Shown here: positions 16,743-25,179 of the stretch, in pieces
Position numbering within the stretch: the stretch's first letter is position 1
Layout: the number at the start of each line of letters is the position of its first letter
Assembly: GCF_000011065.1 (NCBI RefSeq)
Contig: NC_004663.1
Coordinates: forward strand, 5,084,001-5,148,000
DNA length: 64,000 nt
Source: Bacteroides thetaiotaomicron VPI-5482
Lineage (GTDB): Bacteria; Bacteroidota; Bacteroidia; Bacteroidales; Bacteroidaceae
Direction of reading: 5' to 3'
The notes under the pieces: generated by a model
What the model saw: only the letters and a program-made list of their open reading frames with translations
The model's database searches: none
What the model was told of the DNA's origin: nothing
Program-made: the position numbers and the translations under genes

Positions 16743-16786
16743 AAGAGGGCACTTTAATATAATTTAGAGTGCCCTCTTTCTGTTTT
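16743..16786 (+). terminator. Intrinsic terminator after the M23 peptidase gene
   Basis: The arms AAGAGGGCACT and AGTGCCCTCTT form a perfect 11-bp stem, followed by a T-rich tail. Confidence 0.88.
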
Positions 16787-16800
16787 TACTTAATTATTGT

Positions 16801-16808
16801 TACCTTTG
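16801..16808 (+). promoter_or_regulatory. -7 element for the DUF1599-DoxX-tpiA unit
   Basis: TACCTTTG lies 18 bases before the ATG at 16827. It rules out the upstream in-frame TTG at 16797 as a start. Confidence 0.6.
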
Positions 16809-16826
16809 CGCACTATTTGGAAGAAG

Positions 16827-17369
16827 ATGAAAGATACCAAGCAACAATTTGAACATGTCATTGCCTTGTGCCGTGACTTATTCTCCAAGAAGCTGCACGA
16901 TTACGGGCCTGCATGGCGTATCCTGCGTCCGGCTTCGGTTACTGATCAGATTTTTATCAAAGCTAACAGGATTCGCAGTATCGAAACCAAAGGGGTGACT
17001 CTGGTTAACGAAGGAATCCGTTCGGAATTTATTGCGATAGTCAATTATGGCATTATCGGTCTGATCCAGCTGGAACTGGGCTACGCCGAATCTGCCGACA
17101 TCAGCAATGAGGAGGCTTTGGCTTTATATGACAAGCATGCAAAGGAAGCGCTGGAGCTGATGCTTGCCAAAAATCATGACTATGATGAGGCTTGGCGCAG
17201 TATGCGTGTGAGTTCCTACACAGACTTGATTCTGATGAAGATATACCGTACCAAGCAGATTGAAAGTCTGGCAGGGAACACGTTGGTGTCGGAAGGTATC
17301 GATGCTAACTATATGGATATGATTAATTATTCAGTATTCGGATTGATTAAGATAGAATTTGAAGGATAA
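16827..17369 (+). CDS. DUF1599 domain protein
   Basis: 180 residues from the ATG at 16827. The protein is an internal duplication. One half contains CRDLFSKKLHDYGPAWRILRP...TDQIFIKANRIRSIE, and the other repeats the pattern as MLAKNHDYDEAWRSMRVSS...TDLILMKIYRTKQIE, each about 85 residues. The conserved Asp/Tyr/Trp and Asp/Lys/Arg positions suggest a ligand pocket, perhaps nucleotide-like (the fold recalls all-alpha NTP pyrophosphatases), but this is inference. It is cytoplasmic, with no signal peptide. Its stop overlaps the next gene by 11 bases, pointing to coupled translation with the DoxX gene. Confidence 0.82.
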   Translation: MKDTKQQFEHVIALCRDLFSKKLHDYGPAWRILRPASVTDQIFIKANRIRSIETKGVTLVNEGIRSEFIAIVNYGIIGLIQLELGYAESADISNEEALALYDKHAKEALELMLAKNHDYDEAWRSMRVSSYTDLILMKIYRTKQIESLAGNTLVSEGIDANYMDMINYSVFGLIKIEFEG

Positions 17370-18675
17370 GAACTTACATATCATCCAGAAGACAGGAGCG
17401 AATGTCTGCCGTTTCCTTTTAGCGGCATCGTTCATCTTTTCCGGTTTTGTGAAGGCTGTCGACCCGCTGGGCTTCCAGTATAAGATACAGGACTATCTGA
17501 CCGCCTTCGGGGTGATTTCATGGTTTCCTTCTTTCTTCCCGTTGTTGGGAGGCATAATATTATCCGCCATCGAATTTTCAATCGGTATCTTCCTGTTCTT
17601 CGGTATCAAGAAAACAATCTCCACCACATTGGCGTTGGTGCTGATGATCTTCATGACACCGCTGACGCTGTATCTGGCGATTTTCGATCCGGTGTCGGAC
17701 TGCGGTTGTTTCGGCGATGCCTGGGTATTGACTAACTGGGAGACATTTGCAAAGAACATCGTACTGCTGCTTGCCGCGATTGCTACATTCCAGTGGAGGA
17801 AAATGCTGATCAGATTCGTGACCCGAAAGATGGAATGGCTGATTTCTCTGTACACGATATTCTTTGTATTTACACTGTCGTTCTATTGTCTGGACCGTCT
17901 GCCTGTGCTGGACTTCCGTCCTTACAAGATCGGACAGAATATCATGAAAGGCATGAGTATCCCCGAAGGAGCGAAGCCGAGTGTATATGAAAGTGTCTTT
18001 ATCCTGGAAAAGAACGGGGAAAAGAAAGAGTTTACACTGGACAATTATCCGGACAGCACATGGACCTTTGTCGATACGCGTACCATTCTGAAAGAAAAAG
18101 GATACGAACCTTCGATTCACGACTTCTCCATGATGGATCTGAGCACGGGTGATGATATCACGGAAGACGTGCTGACGGATATGGGATATACCTTCCTGCT
18201 GGTGGCACATCGTATTGAAGAGGCGGACGACAGTAACATTGATTTGATTAATGAGATATATGACTACTCGGTAGAGCATGGTTACAGATTCTACTGCCTT
18301 ACTTCCTCACCGGAAGAGCAGATAGAATTGTGGAAGGACAAGACCGGTGCGGAATATCCTTTCTGCCAGATGGACGACATTACGCTGAAGACGATGATTC
18401 GCTCCAATCCGGGACTGATGCTGATAAAGAACGGTACGATTCTGAACAAATGGAGTGATGAAGACATTCCGGATGAATATGTACTGACTGACAAACTGGA
18501 GAATCTGGAACTCGGTCAGCAGAAGGTCCGGAGTGACGTACATACGATTGGATACGTATTCCTGTGGTTTGTCATTCCGCTGTTGCTGGTGTTGGGAGTG
18601 GACATTCTGATTGTCCGCCGACGCGAACGGAAGAACGAAAAGCGGAAGCAGCAACAGGAAGTAAAAGAACAATAA
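17359..18675 (+). CDS. DoxX-family membrane protein with thioredoxin-like C-terminal part
   Basis: 438 residues from a TTG at 17359. The first 190 residues are a DoxX/MauE-like four-helix membrane domain (FLLAASFIFSGFVKAVDPLGF, with helices at about 15-35, 55-80, 85-105 and 120-140). The pair CGCFGD at about residue 115 is typical of DoxX proteins linked to redox partners. Residues 250-370 look like a thioredoxin-fold domain without CxxC (FLLVAHRIEEADDSNIDLIN and MLIKNGTILNKWSDEDIP). A last membrane helix (about 400-420) and a basic tail end the protein. Role unknown; I infer a membrane redox or quinone-linked function. No better start was seen. Confidence 0.8.
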   Translation: MKDKNLHIIQKTGANVCRFLLAASFIFSGFVKAVDPLGFQYKIQDYLTAFGVISWFPSFFPLLGGIILSAIEFSIGIFLFFGIKKTISTTLALVLMIFMTPLTLYLAIFDPVSDCGCFGDAWVLTNWETFAKNIVLLLAAIATFQWRKMLIRFVTRKMEWLISLYTIFFVFTLSFYCLDRLPVLDFRPYKIGQNIMKGMSIPEGAKPSVYESVFILEKNGEKKEFTLDNYPDSTWTFVDTRTILKEKGYEPSIHDFSMMDLSTGDDITEDVLTDMGYTFLLVAHRIEEADDSNIDLINEIYDYSVEHGYRFYCLTSSPEEQIELWKDKTGAEYPFCQMDDITLKTMIRSNPGLMLIKNGTILNKWSDEDIPDEYVLTDKLENLELGQQKVRSDVHTIGYVFLWFVIPLLLVLGVDILIVRRRERKNEKRKQQQEVKEQ

Positions 18676-18704
18676 ATTTATTAACCCTTTAAATAAAGAA
18701 CAAA

Positions 18705-19463
18705 ATGAGAAAGAACATTGTTGCAGGAAACTGGAAAATGAACAAAACCCTTCAAGAGGGTATCGCTTTGGCAAAAGAACTGAACGAAGCATTGGCTAAC
18801 GAAAAGCCCAACTGTGATGTAATCATCTGTACTCCGTTTATCCACTTGGCATCTGTTACTCCGTTGGTAGACGCTGCTAAGATCGGTGTAGGTGCTGAAA
18901 ACTGTGCAGACAAGGCATCCGGTGCATATACAGGTGAAGTTTCTGCTGAAATGGTAGCTTCTACAGGTGCAAAATATGTAATCCTGGGTCACTCAGAACG
19001 TCGTGCTTACTACGGTGAAACTGTTGCTATCCTCGAAGAAAAAGTAAAATTGGCTCTGGCTAACGGTCTGACTCCGATCTTCTGTATCGGTGAAGTGCTG
19101 GAAGAACGCGAAGCTAACAAGCAGAACGAAGTAGTAGCTGCTCAGATGGAATCTGTATTCTCTCTGTCTGCTGAAGACTTCTCTAAGATCATCCTTGCTT
19201 ACGAACCGGTTTGGGCTATCGGTACAGGTAAAACAGCTTCTCCCGAGCAAGCTCAGGAAATCCACGCTTTCATCCGTTCAATCGTGGCTGACAAGTATGG
19301 CAAGGAAATCGCTGACAACACTTCTATCCTTTACGGTGGTAGCTGCAAGCCTTCTAACGCTAAAGAACTGTTCTCTAACCCCGACGTAGACGGTGGACTG
19401 ATTGGTGGTGCTGCTCTGAAAGTTTCTGACTTCAAGGGTATCATCGATGCGTTCAATGCATAA
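18705..19463 (+). CDS. tpiA: Triosephosphate isomerase
   Basis: 252 residues. It interconverts glyceraldehyde 3-phosphate and dihydroxyacetone phosphate. Key residues are visible: Asn and Lys in GNWKMNKT, the catalytic His in LGHSERR, the catalytic Glu in [16 protein letters not shown] (loop 6 follows) and the phosphate-binding GGSCKPSNA. Length and spacing are normal. It lies 29 bases after the DoxX gene, and its codon use is strongly biased, as for other highly expressed genes. Confidence 0.97.
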
Positions 19464-19478
19464 TTAGAATATCTTTCG

Positions 19479-19569
19479 GGAACTGACTAAAAAGTAGATA
19501 GTAACTCTAAACTCTCCTCCTTCCAGAAGGAGGGGAATTGCAGATAGTATCGACTTTTTAGCCACTTCC
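19479..19569. repeat. Imperfect palindromic repeat, copy A
   Basis: Outer arms GGAACTGACTAAAAAGT and ACTTTTTAGCCACTTCC (two mismatches) enclose a central hairpin TCCTCCTTCCAGAAGGAGG. A related copy lies at 23877-23963. Confidence 0.75.
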
Positions 19570-19589
19570 TGAAATTAAACTTTTATCGA

Positions 19590-20039
19590 ATGAGAAAACT
19601 AGGTTTACTTTTATGGATGCTGGCTTTTACCGCTGTTGGTGCACAGGCGCAGAACATCATCAAGAGTCTGGAACGTACAGTGCCGGGACAGGGAAAGGTG
19701 ACGATTCATCAAGACCCTAAGATAGAGGCATTGATAGGCGTGGAACGTCCTTCTATGGGCGAACAGAAAGTGTTGAAGGCAGCCGGATTCAGAATACAGG
19801 CGTATGCCGGTAATAATACCCGTGAGGCAAAGAATGATGCTTATCGTGTAGCTTCCCGCATCAAAGAGTATTTCCCCGAACTGACGATTTACACTTCGTT
19901 CAATCCTCCCCGCTGGCTTTGTCGTGTGGGTGATTTCCGGAGCATTGAAGAGGCGGACGCGATGATGCGTAAACTCAAGGCAACCGGTGTATTCAAAGAG
20001 GTCTCTATCGTCAAAGACCAGATCAATATTCCTTTATAA
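19590..20039 (+). CDS. SPOR domain-containing exported protein
   Basis: 149 residues. The signal peptide ends at VGAQAQ. A SPOR domain covers about residues 60-145 (AAGFRIQAYAGNNTREAKNDAY...WLCRVGDFRSIEEADAMMRKLK). SPOR domains bind denuded peptidoglycan, so the protein is periplasmic and probably found at septa or sites of wall turnover. The start ATG follows palindromic repeat A. It lies 7 bases before the folE start and is probably transcribed with it. Confidence 0.88.
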   Translation: MRKLGLLLWMLAFTAVGAQAQNIIKSLERTVPGQGKVTIHQDPKIEALIGVERPSMGEQKVLKAAGFRIQAYAGNNTREAKNDAYRVASRIKEYFPELTIYTSFNPPRWLCRVGDFRSIEEADAMMRKLKATGVFKEVSIVKDQINIPL

Positions 20040-20046
20040 TTGTATC

Positions 20047-20637
20047 ATGTTAGAAAAAGAAGAAATTGTCTCTCCGAATCTGGAGGAGTTGAAAAGTCAT
20101 TATCACAGTATTATTACTTTGTTGGGTGAAGATGCCGGAAGGGAAGGTTTGCTGAAGACCCCCGAACGTGTTGCGAAGGCTATGCTGAGTCTGACAAAAG
20201 GTTATCACATGGACCCTCATGAAGTGTTGCGTTCGGCTAAGTTTCAGGAAGAATACAGTCAGATGGTGATAGTGAAAGACATTGATTTCTTCTCTCTCTG
20301 CGAACACCATATGTTGCCGTTCTACGGAAAAGCACATGTGGCATATATCCCTAACGGCTATATCACGGGATTGAGCAAGATTGCCCGGGTAGTCGATATC
20401 TTTTCCCATCGCCTGCAAGTGCAGGAACGCATGACGCTGCAAATCAAAGATTGTATCCAGGAGACACTGAACCCATTGGGAGTGATGGTGGTAGTGGAGG
20501 CAAAGCATATGTGTATGCAGATGCGCGGCGTAGAAAAACAAAATTCTATTACTACTACTTCAGACTTTACAGGAGCTTTCAATCAAGCCAAGACTCGCGA
20601 AGAGTTTATGAATCTGATTCAGCACGGCAGGGTGTAA
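20047..20637 (+). CDS. folE: GTP cyclohydrolase I
   Basis: 196 residues from the ATG at 20047. It makes 7,8-dihydroneopterin triphosphate from GTP, the entry to folate and pterins. Zinc ligands are visible in SLCEHHMLPF (Cys and His) and in KHMCMQMRG (second Cys). The GTP-binding segment GLSKIARVVDIFSHRLQVQE and the end TTTSDFTGAF are standard. The frame extends back to 19987 inside the SPOR gene, but the extension lacks family similarity. Confidence 0.96.
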   Translation: MLEKEEIVSPNLEELKSHYHSIITLLGEDAGREGLLKTPERVAKAMLSLTKGYHMDPHEVLRSAKFQEEYSQMVIVKDIDFFSLCEHHMLPFYGKAHVAYIPNGYITGLSKIARVVDIFSHRLQVQERMTLQIKDCIQETLNPLGVMVVVEAKHMCMQMRGVEKQNSITTTSDFTGAFNQAKTREEFMNLIQHGRV

Positions 20638-20728
20638 TACGCTTTACAAAATGTGGACGATGTAGTTCCCCGTCAATGAGGATTGCCTCCGGTACCGATG
20701 AAGGGGTGTCTCGGCACCGATGAGAAAT

Positions 20729-22921
20729 TTAGCGTAATACAACGCGGTCGCCCAGGCGCTTCGCCATCAGACTTTGCACTTCCCGCATCTCATTATAACG
20801 CTGCATCAGCGAATTACATTTCTCATTGTCATGAGCGAGTGCCGGATCTTGCAGGGCATAAAGCATATGTTTCAGTTCTTCCGTGACAATCGCATACTTG
20901 AAGTTGATCATCAACATAGGGACGAGTTCGTACAGCCGTTCTTCATCTGTCACGATCTTCTGTGATTTCGAGTGATATTTACTTAGCTGATAACGTACAT
21001 TGATCAAGTCCACGCTCAACCGGCTGATGGTCTGGTCGGGATGTGCCAGGAAATAGCGTTCCGCGATAAAACCGGCATCGTGTATATGCGTGGCGGCTTC
21101 TGTCAGAATCTGTCGGTGCAACGGATTATGGAAAGCCAGGTCGTCTTCCTTCAGATCATTCACCACATATTCGATAACGGTTACCGGAATTTCATTTCCT
21201 TCTTCGTCGGTAAGGTTGCACATCACTTTTTCACCATAACGGACTACTGCCTGCAGGATCAATCGCTCAAACTTATAGAACTCCTGACCTTCTTTTCCTT
21301 CCTGCGGAATAAAGGAGGTATAAGAATCTCCGGGAACAGTGGTATCCGTAGTGGAGGCAGGTGCATTGCCGGGAGGAAATCCTGCTGCACCTCCTGTAGC
21401 AGCGGACATCGGATCTGCGAAAGATACGATATTGCCATCGTCATCATATTCGGGTTCCGGTGGCATTCCTGCATTGGCGTAGGGACTTGATGGAGTAGAA
21501 TAAGTCGGAGCACCGGAATAAGCCGGTGTGCCGGAAGCGGCAGCTGTACCGGAAGTATCTCCGGTTGTTGAAGATGAATGATTATAGCTGGGACGATTGG
21601 CTTTTTCAGCCTGCGCCTCTCTTAATTTGGCGACTTCCGCTACCAGCAGTTTTTCTTCGATGCGCAGATGTTGGCTGCATTCTTTGATGTAGACATCCCG
21701 TATAATGGCTTCCGGTATGACGGAAATGCTTCGTACGATATTCGAAATCAGTTCCGCGCGTTTGATCGGATCTCTTCCCGCGTCTTCCATCAGAAGGTCG
21801 GTCTTGAAGCGGATGAAATCTTTCTCGTGCTCACGGATGAATGCCTGGAATTCTTCCGAATTATGTTTGCGGGCGAAGGAGTCCGGGTCGTCTCCGTCCG
21901 GAAGCAGGCATACTTTGATGTTCATGCCTTCTTCCAGCAGCATATCGATTCCGCGGATAGAGGCTTTGATACCGGCTACGTCACCGTCATAGAGTACGGT
22001 AATGTTATTGGTGAAACGGTGGATCAGACGAATCTGTCCCGGCGTCAATGCGGTGCCCGATGAAGCGACTACGTTTTCTATGCCCGACTGGTGCATGGAG
22101 ATAACGTCCGTGTATCCTTCCACAAGGAAACATCTGTCCTGCCTGACAATCGCCTGTTTGGCAAAATAGATTCCGTATAGCTCGTTACTCTTGTGGTAAA
22201 TTTCCGACTCGGGAGAGTTGACATATTTCACCTTTACCCCTTTGGTGGCGGTGCTGAGCACACGTCCGCCGAAGGCGACCACCTTTCCGGAAAGGGTATG
22301 GACGGGGAAAATCACACGTCCCCAGAAGCGGTCACGAAGACGGTGGTCATCCGTTTCGTAGCAGATTCCCGTTTTCACCAGGAATTCTTTCTTGTAGCCT
22401 TTGCGCAATGCTTCTTGTGACATGGCATCATGGCTTTCCGTACAGTAACCCAACTGGAATTTCTCAATGATGTCATCACGAAATCCACGCTGACGGAAAT
22501 AAGCCAGACCGATGCTGCGCCCGTCCACATGATTCTTTAAGATATTCTGAAAGTAATCGCGGGCGAAGTTGTTGACAATGAACATACTTTCGCGCGTTGT
22601 CTGCGCCTGTTTCTCTTCATTGGTCAGCTCCCGTTCTTTGATTTCGATGTTGTATTTCTTGGCGAGATATTTCAGTGCCTCGTAATACGACATCTGTTCG
22701 TGCTCCATGATGAAGTGGACCGAGTTTCCGCCCTTACCGCAGCTGAAACACTTGCAAAGTCCTTTGGCAGGGGAGACGCTGAATGACGGAGTCTTTTCGT
22801 TGTGGAACGGGCACAGACCTACATAGTTCACTCCGCGTTTGCGCAGGGTGACAAACTCAGACACTACATCTACAATCTGTGCGGCATCTAAAATTCGGTC
22901 TATGGTAACTTGATCTATCAT
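20729..22921 (-). CDS. dnaG: DNA primase
   Basis: 730 residues. The CHC2 zinc finger at about residues 37-65 has CPFHNEKTPSFSVSP and CFSCGKGG. The Toprim core has VEGYTDVISMH and the acidic metal motif LYDGDVAGIKAS. A helicase-binding region lies at the C-terminus. Between about residues 435 and 545 there is a low-complexity linker rich in Ser, Thr, Gly and Pro, which makes the protein longer than the usual 600-650 residues. DnaG synthesises RNA primers with the replicative helicase. It has its own consensus promoter (22957-22987). Confidence 0.95.
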   Translation of the reverse strand: MIDQVTIDRILDAAQIVDVVSEFVTLRKRGVNYVGLCPFHNEKTPSFSVSPAKGLCKCFSCGKGGNSVHFIMEHEQMSYYEALKYLAKKYNIEIKERELTNEEKQAQTTRESMFIVNNFARDYFQNILKNHVDGRSIGLAYFRQRGFRDDIIEKFQLGYCTESHDAMSQEALRKGYKKEFLVKTGICYETDDHRLRDRFWGRVIFPVHTLSGKVVAFGGRVLSTATKGVKVKYVNSPESEIYHKSNELYGIYFAKQAIVRQDRCFLVEGYTDVISMHQSGIENVVASSGTALTPGQIRLIHRFTNNITVLYDGDVAGIKASIRGIDMLLEEGMNIKVCLLPDGDDPDSFARKHNSEEFQAFIREHEKDFIRFKTDLLMEDAGRDPIKRAELISNIVRSISVIPEAIIRDVYIKECSQHLRIEEKLLVAEVAKLREAQAEKANRPSYNHSSSTTGDTSGTAAASGTPAYSGAPTYSTPSSPYANAGMPPEPEYDDDGNIVSFADPMSAATGGAAGFPPGNAPASTTDTTVPGDSYTSFIPQEGKEGQEFYKFERLILQAVVRYGEKVMCNLTDEEGNEIPVTVIEYVVNDLKEDDLAFHNPLHRQILTEAATHIHDAGFIAERYFLAHPDQTISRLSVDLINVRYQLSKYHSKSQKIVTDEERLYELVPMLMINFKYAIVTEELKHMLYALQDPALAHDNEKCNSLMQRYNEMREVQSLMAKRLGDRVVLR

Positions 22922-22956
22922 TCTTCTTTTCTCCTGTGATTCCGTTTTTGCGGATA

Positions 22957-22987
22957 CAAAGGTACATATAAAAAAATCCCCTGCAAA
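22957..22987 (-). promoter_or_regulatory. dnaG promoter
   Basis: On the minus strand the -33 box is TTTG (22984-22987) and the -7 box is TACCTTTG (22957-22964), with 19 bases between. This is a full consensus, 36 bases before the ATG. The -33 box lies inside the tyrA terminator hairpin. Confidence 0.75.
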
Positions 22988-23006
22988 GAACTTTCTTGCA
23001 GGGGAT
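22969..23006 (-). terminator. Intrinsic terminator after tyrA
   Basis: On the minus strand ATCCCCTGCAA and TTGCAGGGGAT form the stem, followed by TTTTTT. Confidence 0.88.
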
Positions 23007-23035
23007 GGTTAAATCTTATCGAAGGAGAGGATGAT

Positions 23036-23809
23036 TTACTTGATCTTTTCCCGAATCTTGGTGAGGTAGGCTTTCATACCTTCCGCATCTTTCTTTTCGA
23101 TGATTTCGAGAAGATTCTTCAGCTCTGTACGGATATTGGCCACTTGTCCCGGGGTGCGTGGGTTGAACAGGATTTCCTGCAGCAGGTAGTCATCTTCGCT
23201 CAGCAGCCCCTTTGCGATAGCCATGTGCTTCTTGAAAGTTGTTCCCGGAGCTTCCTGATGCTTCATCACGGCAGCAAATACGAAAGTCGAAACGAATGGG
23301 ATGGAGAGCGAGTATGCCACCGTTTCATCATGTTCGTCGAACGTATATTCGAAGATGTTCAGGCGCAGCGTCTGGTAAAGGTCTTTGAAGAAAATCTTTC
23401 CCAAATGATCTCCTTCGCTGATGATAATCGCATTCTCGCTGCTCAGATTGCTGAGACTGGCAAACGTCGGTCCGAACATAGGGTGACTGGAAACGTAGCG
23501 GAATCCGCTTTCTTCGTAGAACTTCTTCAGTCCTGTCTTTACGGAAGCGATGTCACTGATGATACAGTCTTTGGGCAGCACAGGCAATACCTTGCGGAAA
23601 GCATCCAGCGTGTATTTTACGGTGACGGCATTGATGACCAGTTCGGGTTCGAATTCTTTGATTTCCTCCAGTGTGGTGAAACGATACGTGTTATACACGA
23701 AACGCAACTGGTGCGGGTTGACGTCAAACACGGCCGTCTCGTGCTGAAAACTCAGTATATCCGTAAAGAAGGAACCCATTTTACCGGCTCCGAGGATTAA
23801 TATTCTCAT
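23036..23809 (-). CDS. tyrA: Prephenate dehydrogenase (TyrA family)
   Basis: 257 residues from the start at 23809 (MRILILGAGKMGSF). It oxidises and decarboxylates prephenate to 4-hydroxyphenylpyruvate for tyrosine. The Rossmann GAGKMG lies at the N-terminus, and VSSHPMFGPTFAS holds the active-site His. It is a compact form without chorismate mutase or ACT domains. It is the last gene of the aromatic cluster but separated from the DAHP synthase gene by 216 bases with palindromic repeat B, so it may be partly independent. Nine upstream codons with an alternative start at 23836 add nothing conserved. Confidence 0.9.
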   Translation of the reverse strand: MRILILGAGKMGSFFTDILSFQHETAVFDVNPHQLRFVYNTYRFTTLEEIKEFEPELVINAVTVKYTLDAFRKVLPVLPKDCIISDIASVKTGLKKFYEESGFRYVSSHPMFGPTFASLSNLSSENAIIISEGDHLGKIFFKDLYQTLRLNIFEYTFDEHDETVAYSLSIPFVSTFVFAAVMKHQEAPGTTFKKHMAIAKGLLSEDDYLLQEILFNPRTPGQVANIRTELKNLLEIIEKKDAEGMKAYLTKIREKIK

Positions 23810-23834
23810 ATCTATTATTATTGGGGAGTTTCTC

Positions 23835-23875
23835 AAAAGTCAATAGTCTCTCTAAAAGTTAATAGTATCTCACAT
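23835..23875. repeat. Short direct repeat beside repeat B
   Basis: AAAAGTCAATAGTCTCTC at 23835 recurs as AAAAGTTAATAGTATCTC 19 bases later. Confidence 0.55.
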
Positions 23876-23876
23876 T

Positions 23877-23963
23877 GGGGTGACTAAAAAGTCGATTCTA
23901 TCTCTATTCTCCTCCTTCCAGAAGGAGGAGAGTTAAGATACTACCGACTTTCTAGTCGGTCTC
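23877..23963. repeat. Imperfect palindromic repeat, copy B
   Basis: It begins GACTAAAAAGTCGAT, has the same central TCCTCCTTCCAGAAGGAGG as copy A (19479-19569), and ends CGACTTTCTAGTC. About 80 bp are shared in outline. It lies between the DAHP synthase and tyrA genes. Confidence 0.75.
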
Positions 23964-24025
23964 AGTTGTGTTACTGCTGACTTATTTGTTAGTTTCCATT
24001 TGATTTTTGAGTTCTTTTGGGCTTT

Positions 24026-25087
24026 TTATTTATTAATAATCTCTATCTGCTGGCGGACAGACTCTTCGTGGATTGCTTCGAAGATCAGCTTCATAAAGTC
24101 TGCGCTCATACCGCATTGTTCTCCTTGCGCACCGCGCTTTTCCAGGATTTCATTGTAGCGTCCTGCTTGAAGAACGGTGATTCCGTGTTCTTTTTTGTAA
24201 GTACCGATCTCACGTGCTACGCGCATTCTCTTAGCCAGTTCCTGGATGATGTTATCGTCGCATTCGTCGATTTGCTTACGCAGTTGGCTTAGGCTTTCTG
24301 TCGTCTGGGTTTCGGTACGGATCACCAATAAGTTGAGGATGTAGTCGAGTACATCGGGCGTTACCTGTTGAGAAGCGTCGCTCCACGCACAGTCCGGATT
24401 GCAGTGACTTTCCACGATCAGACCATCGAAGTTCAGGTCCATTGCCTGCTGGCAGAGCGGGGCAACCAGTTCGCGTTTTCCTCCGATGTGACTCGGGTCA
24501 CAGAAAATCGGCAGGTTAGGCAGACGGCGACGCAGTTCGATAGGAATGTGCCATTGCGGAAGGTTGCGGTATATTTTTTTGTCGTAGCTGCTGAAACCAC
24601 GGTGGATAGCTCCCAAACGCTTCAAGCCTGCGTTGTGGATACGTTCCAGTGCACCGATCCACAATTCCAGGTCTGGGTTTACCGGATTTTTTACCAGCAC
24701 GGGGATGTCGACCCCTTTCAATGCGTCGGCAATTTCCTGTACGGCGAAAGGATTGGCTGTGGTACGTGCGCCTACCCAAAGGATGTCGATTCCTGCTTTC
24801 AGACATTCGTAAACGTGTTTGGCAGTCGCTACTTCGGTAGAAACATACATACCTGTTTCTTTCTTCACTTCCTTCAGCCAGGCAAGTCCTTCCACACCGA
24901 TTCCTTCGAAACCTCCCGGTTTGGTACGCGGTTTCCAGATACCGGCACGGTATATCTTTTGTCCTTTGGCTGCCAGTTGTTTGGCGGTTTCCATTACTTG
25001 TTCTTCAGTCTCTGCGCTACACGGGCCGGCGATAACAATCGGTCTTTTGGCTTCGATGCCCGGTAATAAAATTGATTCGAGTTCCAT
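24026..25087 (-). CDS. Bifunctional DAHP synthase / chorismate mutase
   Basis: 353 residues. Residues 1-255 are a type I beta DAHP synthase: VIAGPCSAETEEQ, the KPRTKPGGFEG loop, IHRGFSSYDK and DPSHIGGKRELV carry phosphoenolpyruvate, erythrose 4-phosphate and metal residues. Residues 270-353 are a helical chorismate mutase type II (LRKQIDECDDNIIQELAKRM...REIGTYKKEH). The fusion catalyses the first shikimate-pathway step and the chorismate to prephenate branch. This links flux to pheA and tyrA, both encoded in the same cluster. It lies 92 bases after the aminotransferase gene, same strand. Confidence 0.94.
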   Translation of the reverse strand: MELESILLPGIEAKRPIVIAGPCSAETEEQVMETAKQLAAKGQKIYRAGIWKPRTKPGGFEGIGVEGLAWLKEVKKETGMYVSTEVATAKHVYECLKAGIDILWVGARTTANPFAVQEIADALKGVDIPVLVKNPVNPDLELWIGALERIHNAGLKRLGAIHRGFSSYDKKIYRNLPQWHIPIELRRRLPNLPIFCDPSHIGGKRELVAPLCQQAMDLNFDGLIVESHCNPDCAWSDASQQVTPDVLDYILNLLVIRTETQTTESLSQLRKQIDECDDNIIQELAKRMRVAREIGTYKKEHGITVLQAGRYNEILEKRGAQGEQCGMSADFMKLIFEAIHEESVRQQIEIINK

Positions 25088-25179
25088 ATTCTTATTGTTT
25101 TTATTTTATTCTTGTTCTTACTCTTTCGGGCAGGCGTTTCCTGGTCTGCCGCTGATTTACTTTTATCGGTCTTTTCTTT

